From Sandaracinaceae bacterium (GTDB lineage: Bacteria > Myxococcota_A > Polyangia > Polyangiales > Houyiibacteriaceae): 64,000 nt of DNA. Position numbers and translations under genes: made by a program. Positions 32,127 through 38,932 of this stretch are shown in pieces (positions within the stretch are counted from its first letter, which is position 1; every line of letters starts with the position of its first letter). The DNA lies in the NCBI GenBank assembly GCA_016706685.1, contig JADJJE010000008.1, positions 1 through 64,000 of the forward strand. The letters run 5' to 3'. The notes below the pieces were generated by a model. That model did not search any database and was not told where the DNA came from. It saw only the letters and a list, made by a program, of their open reading frames with translations.

Positions 32127-32963
32127 CTAGCTCGAGCTCACGGAGCGGTATGGCCCGCCTTCACTGGCCTGGACCCCGCGCAGCGCGTCCAGCTGCTTCT
32201 GCCAGCGCTTGCGGATGTCCTTGCGCGCCGCGCTCACGTCCGCGCGCGGGTTCGCGTCCAGCAAGCGCAGCAGGCCTCGGTCGTCCGCGCTGGTGGCCTC
32301 GACCATGATGGCGAGGGCATACCCCAACTCGGCTTGCGACAAGGTGCCGGACCTCGAGGACTGCCAGCCCAGCATGGTGCCGGTGGTGAACTGTCGAAAG
32401 CGAAACGACGCGTTCGCCAGGAACAGACCAAAGCCCATGAGCACCGCGCCGAGGTCCACGTAACAAGGCCGCTGCTCCGCAGTGCCGGGCACGGGTTGGG
32501 CCGCCTCGTAGAGTAGGTAGTGGCTGAGCGAGCGGGCCATGTGCGCCACCAGCGTGACGGGGTCCTCGAGGTTCTCGGCGCGGTACGTCACCACCAGCGG
32601 CTCCCCCTCCGGGATGGGCACGCCCTCTTCGTCACTGGGTGGGATGTCGGCGGAGCTCACGTGATGAGGAAGAGGGCCGAGCGCGCGCTGGATGTCGAAG
32701 CTGTCCTCCGCCTCGAGCACGACGTGCCACTCCAGCATCTGCGCGTGCTCGAGCACCGAAGCGAAGATCAGCTCGGCGAGTTCTTCGCCCTCCAGCGTTC
32801 CGTCGAGCGTGAAGTAGTCATCGGTGGGCAGGACGATGGGAGTGCTCGCCAGCGCGGCGAAGCCGCCGAAGTTGGCGGTCCACCACGCCGTGGCATCGAA
32901 CAACCAGCGGATGGCCTCGTCGGACAAGGACGTGGCGGGAGCACGAGAGAAGAACGAGAACAA
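32127..32963 (-). CDS. hypothetical protein, 278 residues
   Basis: A soluble protein of unknown family. Patterns: DEAIRWLFDATAWWTANFGGF near the N-terminus, LEGEELAELIFASVLEHAQMLE in the middle, an aromatic stretch (MGFGLFLANASFRFRQFTTG), and a basic helical tail (DIRKRWQKQLDALR). The open frame continues upstream over the preceding gene, so the start is a judgment: I chose TTG 32963, 9 nt behind a GAGGA ribosome site and 13 nt after the previous stop at 32977. It forms an operon with the small membrane protein upstream. Confidence 0.55.
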   Translation of the reverse strand: MFSFFSRAPATSLSDEAIRWLFDATAWWTANFGGFAALASTPIVLPTDDYFTLDGTLEGEELAELIFASVLEHAQMLEWHVVLEAEDSFDIQRALGPLPHHVSSADIPPSDEEGVPIPEGEPLVVTYRAENLEDPVTLVAHMARSLSHYLLYEAAQPVPGTAEQRPCYVDLGAVLMGFGLFLANASFRFRQFTTGTMLGWQSSRSGTLSQAELGYALAIMVEATSADDRGLLRLLDANPRADVSAARKDIRKRWQKQLDALRGVQASEGGPYRSVSSS

Positions 32964-32976
32964 CGGCGGCGAGTCC

Positions 32977-33357
32977 TCAGCCGATCGGCGTGGTGGTGGT
33001 GTGGGGCAGCCCGCTGTAGACCAGCCACGCGGCGACGATGAGCACCCCCACGAACACGGCGGTGTACAGGCGCTTCCCCGAGGTGACCTCCTCGGGCACG
33101 GAGCCTGCCTCTTGGAGCATGGTGGTGAGCGTTCGCAGCTTCTGGAGCCCCACCAGGGACAGCAACGCCGCGATGGCGCCGAGCGCCAGGCGTCCGAAGT
33201 CCGGGCCGTAGACCGCCGTCGCAGAGCCCACCCCATTCACGACCTCGCTCGAGGTCACCACGCTCTGGAAGGAGACGACGCTCCCCGCCGCGGCACACGC
33301 CGCAGCCGTGATCGCGCTCTTCTTGGTCTGGGCGAGTGGGTTCTCCTCATCGGTCAT
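32977..33357 (-). CDS. small membrane protein with two hydrophobic segments
   Basis: A 126-residue protein from ATG 33357 (MTDEENPLAQTKKSAI). Hydrophobic segments are ITAAACAAAGSVVSF with the region following it, LALGAIAALLSLVGLQ, and a clear one near the end, YTAVFVGVLIVAAWLVYSG. It is probably an inner-membrane protein. No family is recognised. The next gene on the strand starts 13 nt downstream, so the two probably work together. It is divergent from the gene at 33462. Confidence 0.55.
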   Translation of the reverse strand: MTDEENPLAQTKKSAITAAACAAAGSVVSFQSVVTSSEVVNGVGSATAVYGPDFGRLALGAIAALLSLVGLQKLRTLTTMLQEAGSVPEEVTSGKRLYTAVFVGVLIVAAWLVYSGLPHTTTTPIG

Positions 33358-33461
33358 GCTGCAGCCTCCAGGTAGGTGAGCAGCGTACGTGTTCTCGGTT
33401 GCCATGTCTTGCACGGCGCACACGCTTGACCGGCCGCCAGGGCGAGCACCAAGGTGCGGGC

Positions 33462-34091
33462 ATGCGGAACCTCCACCGAGACGTGCTGCGCCGGAGCCTG
33501 GACGCTCCCGGTTGGGCGTACCTCGAGCTCGGACCCGGCACGGACCGCCGCCGCATGCGCGAGGCCATGCGGCGCCTGGGGCTCGAGCTCAGCAGCACGG
33601 AGCAGCGCCTGCACGGGCGTGGCCTCGTGCCCACGGCGCTGACTCAGTTCGACCAGGGGGAGACCACCCCGTTCCACGTGGACGGAGGCCCCGACGAGTC
33701 CGTGCTGATCCTGGGCTACGAGCCCACGCCTCGCTCGAGTGTGTTGCGCGTGGCCTGCCTCTCGACGTGCGCCGCCGCTCACGGGCAGACTCCACGGGCC
33801 TTCGTGGAGTCCCACCCACGGGGAATCCCGGCGGACGACTCCATCATGCAGACGCACGCCACCGAGATCCCCATCCTCTCGGAGCGCTGGCCCATCGTGC
33901 TGCTCTGCAACAGCGTGACCGACCTCGGCGCGGGATGGCTCGGTGTCCTGCATCAAGCCGAGCTGGCCCTCGAGCCGCGCGGCGAGCGCATAGTGAACAC
34001 CGTCCACCTGGGCGTGAGCTCGGTGGCAGACGCCAACGCGTCGGAAGCCAGCGCCGCTTGGGACGACTGGGTCGCGGTGGGAACGCGCTGA
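33462..34091 (+). CDS. hypothetical protein with a possible 2OG oxygenase-like HxD motif
   Basis: A 209-residue soluble protein. The middle reads LTQFDQGETTPFHVDGGPDES; the HVD is spaced like the iron-binding HxD of 2-oxoglutarate oxygenases, and GERIVNTVHLGVSS near the end could give the distal His. The first 70 residues are helical with many Arg. This is only a pattern match; the rest shows no clear jelly-roll signature. ATG 33462 begins the conserved-looking region (MRNLHRDVLRRSLDAPGW). Confidence 0.45.
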   Translation: MRNLHRDVLRRSLDAPGWAYLELGPGTDRRRMREAMRRLGLELSSTEQRLHGRGLVPTALTQFDQGETTPFHVDGGPDESVLILGYEPTPRSSVLRVACLSTCAAAHGQTPRAFVESHPRGIPADDSIMQTHATEIPILSERWPIVLLCNSVTDLGAGWLGVLHQAELALEPRGERIVNTVHLGVSSVADANASEASAAWDDWVAVGTR

Positions 34092-34149
34092 GCGCTCCCC
34101 GCACTCTCTCGCGATCGACTTCCCGGCTCGTCGGCCATACGCTGTCGGC

Positions 34150-34452
34150 ATGCTGCGCGCGCCAACGCCCCCTGATCAGCTCGTGGATCGGCGCGGTCGT
34201 CCCTACTTTCTGTGGGATGTCGAGATGACGCTCACCGACTGGCTCGCGAAGGTGAACGGGCCCGACGCCGACGACGCCGCCTACTGGTTGGCGCGTGCGC
34301 TTCGGGACGCGAAGCCAGACGACGTCCTCGAGTTCGTCGATTGGGAGCGTATCGAGCGCGACTGGCAGCGCATGGCGCCGCACCTGGGACGGCAGCGAGA
34401 ATTCTGGGCCTGGTGGCTCGCAAAGGTCGGTCGTGCAGTCGACGCTCAGTAG
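34150..34452 (+). CDS. small partner protein of an AbiEii-type nucleotidyltransferase
   Basis: A 100-residue soluble protein: RGRPYFLWDVEMTLTDWLAKV, then AAYWLARALRDAKPDDVLEFVDW and a Trp-rich tail (REFWAWWLAKVGRAV). Short proteins with an RGRPxFLWD start and a helix of the ARxLxxAxxxDV kind sit directly upstream of AbiEii-like genes in other bacteria, as I recall. Its last 20 nt overlap the start of the nucleotidyltransferase, so the two are translationally coupled. In toxin-antitoxin terms this would be the antitoxin by position; it lacks the winged-helix domain of AbiEi, so it is a different partner type. Confidence 0.6.
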   Translation: MLRAPTPPDQLVDRRGRPYFLWDVEMTLTDWLAKVNGPDADDAAYWLARALRDAKPDDVLEFVDWERIERDWQRMAPHLGRQREFWAWWLAKVGRAVDAQ

Positions 34453-35056
34453 CTTGCAGGACCGCGTGCTGGGCGTGGTCGCCACCGTCGGCGGCTGGAC
34501 GCTCACGGGTGGTGGCGCGCTCGCGGGGGTGTATCTGGGCCACCGCGTCACGGACGATCTCGACCTCTTCCTCTATGGCCCCCGCAGCTTCGACCAACAG
34601 CCAAGGGTGTTCGAAGATGCGCTGGTCGCAGATGGACTCACCGTGACGGCACTCCAGCGCACGCCCGGATTCGTGCGGCTCGCTGTCGACGACGAGCAGG
34701 AGCGCCTGATCGTGGATCTCGTCGCCGAGCCCGTCCCGAGGGTGGATCAACCCGTCGAAGTGCGGCCCGGTCTCTGGGTCGACTCGGCGTACGAGATCTT
34801 GGTGAACAAGCTCGGCACCCTGTTGTCGCGGTCAGAGCTGCGTGATCTCGAAGACGCCCGCGTGCTGGTCGCCAGCGGGCTCGACCTAGGACGGGCTCTC
34901 GAAGATGTGCCGCGGAAGGACGGTGGCTTCTCTCCGATGACCCTCGCATGGGTACTTCAGCGGTTGGACCTATCCCGCGCCACGGTGCTGGGGTTCGATC
35001 CCGCCGAGCTACAGCGGTTCCGCCAGCAGCTCGTCGCGCGGCTGACGAGCAAGTAG
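34433..35056 (+). CDS. AbiEii/AbiGii-type nucleotidyltransferase (putative toxin)
   Basis: A 207-residue nucleotidyltransferase of the AbiEii/AbiGii superfamily. The active-site stretch reads TLTGGGALAGVYLGHRVTDD followed by LDLF, matching the GG(x)ALaxxLGHRxSxDLDLF signature: a glycine pair and the two metal-binding aspartates. Then come RLAVDDEQERLIVDLVAE (third acidic strand) and AYEILVNKLGTLLSR. AbiEii enzymes are phage-abortive toxins that nucleotidylate tRNA or similar targets. The start is GTG 34433, with an AAAGG ribosome site at 34422-34426; the overlap with the 100-residue gene supports it. The pair resembles a toxin-antitoxin or phage-defence unit. Confidence 0.7.
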   Translation: MQSTLSSLQDRVLGVVATVGGWTLTGGGALAGVYLGHRVTDDLDLFLYGPRSFDQQPRVFEDALVADGLTVTALQRTPGFVRLAVDDEQERLIVDLVAEPVPRVDQPVEVRPGLWVDSAYEILVNKLGTLLSRSELRDLEDARVLVASGLDLGRALEDVPRKDGGFSPMTLAWVLQRLDLSRATVLGFDPAELQRFRQQLVARLTSK

Positions 35057-35096
35057 CGGCGCGGGAATGCCCGGGCGCGTGCCACGGTTGCCTCAC

Positions 35097-35678
35097 GTGA
35101 CGCGCACCTGGCCACGCTGGACTCTCGCGCTGAGCCTGCTGCTGGGCGCGTGCGGTCTGCTCTGGGCTGGCGAGAGCGCGCGGCTGGGAGGCTGCACCCC
35201 ACGCGCGCCCCGCACGGACGAGGGCCCCATGGACGTTCCGCTCGTGCACGCGCCGAGCGACCCCAACGCCGAGCGCGAGGTCACGGGCGCCGTGGCGCTC
35301 GAGCCCACCGGCGCCGCCCGCAGCGCGTGCGAGGCCGCGTGCGAAGACGTGTTCTGGCCAGAGGCCACGGGCTTCGCGCCAGCGCCACGACGTGCCGGTG
35401 CCTCGCTTCGTGCGCTTCCAGGGGCCCGTGGATGGTGGGTGGACGCGGCACCCGACCACGAGCACAGCGCCCTGCTCTGTGTGGAGAACGAGCCGCCGGA
35501 GCTCGAGTGCCCGTGGGTGATGCCGCTCGCCGCGATGGTGCCGTGGGGCGGCGGTGAGGTGTACGTGCAGGCCACGCTGGGCGCCGCCGAAGCGCTGCTG
35601 GAGATCACGCTGCACCCCGCCGCCAACCGCCAGTCCTGCGTTTGCCCGCTCTTCGACCTGCGCGCGCGCGCCCACTGA
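35097..35678 (+). CDS. secreted or lipid-anchored hypothetical protein
   Basis: A 193-residue protein from GTG 35097: VTRTWPRWTLALSLLLGACG is a signal sequence with a possible lipobox (LLGAC). The mature part holds about ten cysteines including SACEAACEDVF, LLCVENEPPELECPWV and SCVCPLFDL. Between about 35385 and 35445 another frame reads more naturally (DVPVPRFVRFQGPVDGG), so two compensating frameshifts may hide there; this should be checked against raw data. Function unknown. ATG 35067 is an alternative start. Confidence 0.5.
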   Translation: MTRTWPRWTLALSLLLGACGLLWAGESARLGGCTPRAPRTDEGPMDVPLVHAPSDPNAEREVTGAVALEPTGAARSACEAACEDVFWPEATGFAPAPRRAGASLRALPGARGWWVDAAPDHEHSALLCVENEPPELECPWVMPLAAMVPWGGGEVYVQATLGAAEALLEITLHPAANRQSCVCPLFDLRARAH

Positions 35679-35695
35679 GCGGCTTCACAGAGCGC

Positions 35696-36547
35696 CTAAG
35701 CGCCGGTCTGCTGCAGGCCCAGGGCGAGCTCGGCGGCCGCGTCGCGCAGCGCCGTGAAGATGGCCTCGCGCTCGGCAGGCGCGGGGTGCGGCTCGAACGA
35801 CGCGAACACCAGCTCCCAGCGCGTCTTCTTGCGGTAGAAGTTGATCTGCACGTGGCGCAGCGGCGCGTAGATCGTGAGCTCGAGGTCGTCGCCGTCGAGC
35901 GCCTCGTGGGGCGTGGGGCCGGGGACGTCCACGGGGTCGCCGTCCACCTCGGCCGAGACCGTCAGGTCGGGCCAGGTGGCCTCGAGCCGCGCCAGCGTCT
36001 CGCCCAAGAGCGTGTTCAGCTGTGCCGCATCGGCCTCCACCTCGAAGGTGCCGGTCAGCTCGTCGGGCTGCTCGGCCGCCTGCTGGGCGATCTGCTCGAG
36101 CGACTGCGCCGCGAACTCGCGCAGCGAGCCGGCAAGCCCACCCGTGGCCAAGTGCACCGCATGCGGCTGCCCCAGGAGCGCCGCCTTCACCAGCCAACCC
36201 TGCGACTCGGCGCGCGCCGCCGGGTCGTCGCCCTTCAGCCCGTCCAGCAGGTTGGCCATGGCGTCCACGTTGCCCAGCTCGGCCGCGCGCGTGTACCAGC
36301 GCCGCGCCTCCGCGCGGTCTTGCGGCACCCCACGGCCGCGAAAGTAGTAGTCCCCCACGCTACACGCCGCGCCTGCGTGGCCCAGCTCCGCGGCCTGCAG
36401 TTCGAGCTGCAGCGCTCGCGCCGGGTCCACCGTGGCGCCGCGGAGGCCCGAACGCAGCGCGTCGGCCAGGCGCACCAGCGCCCGCGCTTCACCCCCCGCG
36501 GCGTCAGCCTCCAAGTCCTCGATGGTCTTCTGGTAGAACGCCTTCAC
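35696..36547 (-). CDS. Sel1-repeat protein
   Basis: A 283-residue soluble protein. The first 130 residues contain Sel1-like (TPR-related) repeats: PARALQLELQAAELGHAGAA, then CSVGDYYFRGRGVPQDRAEA, and ARRWYTRAAELGNVDAMANL. The rest has an acidic beta domain (TWPDLTVSAEVDGDPVDVP, LELTIYAPLRHVQINFYRKK). Sel1 repeats usually mediate protein contacts in signalling. GTG 36547 was chosen: an AGGGGG site ends 4 nt ahead of it; the upstream ATG 36589 has no such site. It is divergent from the channel gene at 36655. Confidence 0.65.
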   Translation of the reverse strand: MKAFYQKTIEDLEADAAGGEARALVRLADALRSGLRGATVDPARALQLELQAAELGHAGAACSVGDYYFRGRGVPQDRAEARRWYTRAAELGNVDAMANLLDGLKGDDPAARAESQGWLVKAALLGQPHAVHLATGGLAGSLREFAAQSLEQIAQQAAEQPDELTGTFEVEADAAQLNTLLGETLARLEATWPDLTVSAEVDGDPVDVPGPTPHEALDGDDLELTIYAPLRHVQINFYRKKTRWELVFASFEPHPAPAEREAIFTALRDAAAELALGLQQTGA

Positions 36548-36654
36548 GGTACCCCCTGGTTCGACAGTCCGAGAGCAGTACCACATCACCCCGGACGAGT
36601 GCGCCCCTGCCGTCCCGCTTCCGACTTTCGCGCGGCGGTGGTATCGAGCGCACT

Positions 36655-38187
36655 GTGACGTTCGTGAATCATCTCTGGAACCTTTCGGTGTCGCTCGGCG
36701 TGGTCTGGATGGTGGTCGCCGCCCTGCTCGCGCGTGGTGCCGTGCTCGACTCCCCGAAGGGCTCCGAGCCGCGCGCGCGCTTCCGCTTCGCCTTCTCCGT
36801 CTTCGTGCTGTTCGTTGTCATGCTCGGCGTGACCGCGCTGATGGCCACGCTCGATCACAGCAGCGCCGAGGAGCTGCGCGTGGGCACGGGTTTGCTCGGC
36901 ACGCTGGCGGGCGTGGGGCTGGTCAGCGTGGTCATCTTCGAGGGGCTGGTGCGGCGCGTTCGCCCCGGCGTCCCGCGCATCGTGCCGGACGTGCTCACCA
37001 CCATCGCGGGCCTGGTCGCGCTGATGCGTGCCTCGTCCCACTTGGGCCTCGACCTGAGCGGCGTCATCGCCACGAGCGCGGTGCTGACGGCCGTCATCGG
37101 CCTCTCGCTGCAAGACACGCTGGGCAACATCCTGAGCGGCCTCGCGCTGCAGATGGACGGGTCCATCCAGGTGGGCGACTGGGTCAAGATCGGCGACGTG
37201 TCGGGGCGCGTGTCCGAGATCCGCTGGCGCTTCACCGCCATCGAGACGCGCAACTGGGAGACCGTGATCTTTCCCAACAGCGTGCTCACCCGCGGCCAGG
37301 TCATGGTGCTGGGGCAGCGCGAGAACCAGCCGTTGCAGTGGCGCCGCTGGGTGTACTTCCATGTGGACTTCCGCCACACGCCCACGGACGTCATCGCCAC
37401 CGTGGAGCAGGCGCTGTGCGCGCAGCCCATCACCAACGTGGCCGCCACGCCGCTGCCAAACTGCATCACCATGGACTTCGACACCAGCTCCACCAAGTAC
37501 GCGGTGCGCTACTGGCTGACGGACCTCGCGGCCGACGATCCCACCGACAGCCTTGTGCGCACGCGCATCTTCTTCGCGCTGGCGCGGGCCCGCATGGCCC
37601 CGGCCATCCCAGCGCAGACCGTGTTCCTCACCGAGCACGACGAGGAGCGCGCGCAGGCCAAGCGCGAGGAGGACTTCGCGCGGCGCATGAAGGCCCTCGG
37701 CGACGTGGACCTGTTCCGCGGCATCTCCGACGAAGACCGCTTGGCGCTGGCCGAGAGCCTGCACCGCGCACCCTTCGCGCAAGGCGAGACCATGACGCGC
37801 GAGGGCGCCAAGGCGCACCACCTCTACATCATCGTGCGCGGCGAGGTCTCCGTGCGCGTGGGTGGTATCGGGGAGGACAACCAGGTGGCGCGTCTCTCCG
37901 CCGGCAACTTCTTCGGCGAGATGGCGCTGCTCACGGGCGAGAAGCGCCGCGCCACGTGCATCGCCATGACCGACGTGGAGTGCTACCGCCTGGACGCGAG
38001 CGCGTTCCGCACGCTGCTGGCCAAGAACCCGGAGCTCGCCGAGCAGGTGGCGGCGAGCCTGGTGGAGCGCCAGACGGGCCTCGAGGCCGTCCGTGGACGC
38101 GTGGACGAAGCCGCCGACGCCAAGCGCCGCGCGGAGAACCAGCGCGACCTGACGTCGAAGATCCGCGCCTTCTTCCAGCTGGATTGA
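36655..38187 (+). CDS. cyclic-nucleotide-gated MscS-family channel (bCNG type)
   Basis: A 510-residue inner-membrane channel. Five hydrophobic segments cover residues 1-150. The MscS core follows with the pore helix and beta domain: VIGLSLQDTLGNILSGLALQ, DGSIQVGDWVKIGDVSG, RVSEIRWRFTAIETRNWETV and IFPNSVL. The C-terminal 150 residues are a cyclic-nucleotide-binding domain: LFRGISDEDRLALAESL, LYIIVRGEVSVRVGG, and the phosphate-binding cassette FFGEMALLTGEKRRAT. Such bCNG channels may be gated by cAMP or cGMP rather than tension. Start GTG 36655 was picked as the most upstream codon before the first membrane segment; GTG 36664 is also possible. It ends 51 nt before the CarF-like gene. Confidence 0.85.
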   Translation: MTFVNHLWNLSVSLGVVWMVVAALLARGAVLDSPKGSEPRARFRFAFSVFVLFVVMLGVTALMATLDHSSAEELRVGTGLLGTLAGVGLVSVVIFEGLVRRVRPGVPRIVPDVLTTIAGLVALMRASSHLGLDLSGVIATSAVLTAVIGLSLQDTLGNILSGLALQMDGSIQVGDWVKIGDVSGRVSEIRWRFTAIETRNWETVIFPNSVLTRGQVMVLGQRENQPLQWRRWVYFHVDFRHTPTDVIATVEQALCAQPITNVAATPLPNCITMDFDTSSTKYAVRYWLTDLAADDPTDSLVRTRIFFALARARMAPAIPAQTVFLTEHDEERAQAKREEDFARRMKALGDVDLFRGISDEDRLALAESLHRAPFAQGETMTREGAKAHHLYIIVRGEVSVRVGGIGEDNQVARLSAGNFFGEMALLTGEKRRATCIAMTDVECYRLDASAFRTLLAKNPELAEQVAASLVERQTGLEAVRGRVDEAADAKRRAENQRDLTSKIRAFFQLD

Positions 38188-38238
38188 TGGCTCGCGCGGC
38201 GCCTCGCGTAGAACGCCGATTATGGTATACGGCGCCAA

Positions 38239-38910
38239 ATGCAGGCTCAGTACAGCAGCAAGTTCACCATCCTCATGTCGCTGGGGATCGGGTGGTCCGT
38301 CTATCGCATCGTGACCGAGCCCCCCAGCTGGCAGGCCATCCTCATCATGGTGGTGCTCTGCTACTTCGTCACCGACATGGTCAGCGGGCTGCTGCACATC
38401 ATCCTCGACAACCCGCGCTCGCTGGACATCAAGTTCATCGCGCCGCTGGCCCAGGGCTTCCAGAACCACCACAACGACCCCGAGAAGATCTTCCGAGAGC
38501 TGACCCTGTATCAGCACCTCTACGTCATGCACCTCCCGCTGACGCTGTTCTTCCTGGCGGTCGCGCCGTTCAACAACCCGCTGGTGTTCGTGGCCTTCCT
38601 CAGCATGGTGGCCATGCTGCACCTCATGCAGATGAGCCACCGCTGGGCACACATCCCGGACGCGCAGCGCGGCGCGCTGGTCACCAAGCTGCAGAAGGTG
38701 CGCTTCATCATCCCGTACAGCGCACACGCGAAGCACCACGTGGACCCGTACGACCACGACTTCTGCATCATGAGCGGCCTCTGCAACAAGCCCCTCAACG
38801 TGGCCGCGCGGATGCTGGGTGTCCGCACGCACGGCTGGATCCTGGTGTTCCTGCTGATGTGCTTCGTGCCTATCGGCGCGGGCCTGGCCATGCACTACGC
38901 GGGCGTCTGA
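38239..38910 (+). CDS. CarF/TMEM189-like lipid desaturase
   Basis: A 223-residue membrane protein of the Kua/TMEM189/CarF family. In this family the histidine clusters hold iron and the enzyme makes the vinyl-ether bond of plasmalogens; CarF of Myxococcus xanthus does so and is needed for light-induced carotenoid synthesis. Visible histidines: SGLLHIILDNPRS, FQNHHNDPEKIFR, MSHRWAHIPDA and SAHAKHHVDPYDHDFCIMSG. Membrane segments are AILIMVVLCYFVTDMV, LPLTLFFLAVAPF, LVFVAFLSMVAMLH and the last ILVFLLMCFVPIGAGLAM. It is somewhat shorter than CarF. A weak TATAC-containing promoter may lie in the 51-nt gap after the channel gene. Confidence 0.75.
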   Translation: MQAQYSSKFTILMSLGIGWSVYRIVTEPPSWQAILIMVVLCYFVTDMVSGLLHIILDNPRSLDIKFIAPLAQGFQNHHNDPEKIFRELTLYQHLYVMHLPLTLFFLAVAPFNNPLVFVAFLSMVAMLHLMQMSHRWAHIPDAQRGALVTKLQKVRFIIPYSAHAKHHVDPYDHDFCIMSGLCNKPLNVAARMLGVRTHGWILVFLLMCFVPIGAGLAMHYAGV

Positions 38911-38932
38911 GCGCCGTGACGCTCGCGGGCCC

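Noticed and set aside
33462..34091. Firm call as a 2-oxoglutarate oxygenase
   Set aside because: Only the HxD pattern is suggestive; the remaining jelly-roll signatures are not clear, so it stays hypothetical.
38184..38238. Promoter for the CarF-like gene (TTGATG with 17 nt to CGTAGA, or a TATAC near 38228)
   Set aside because: The -10 at the correct spacing is poor and the TATAC has no -35 partner.
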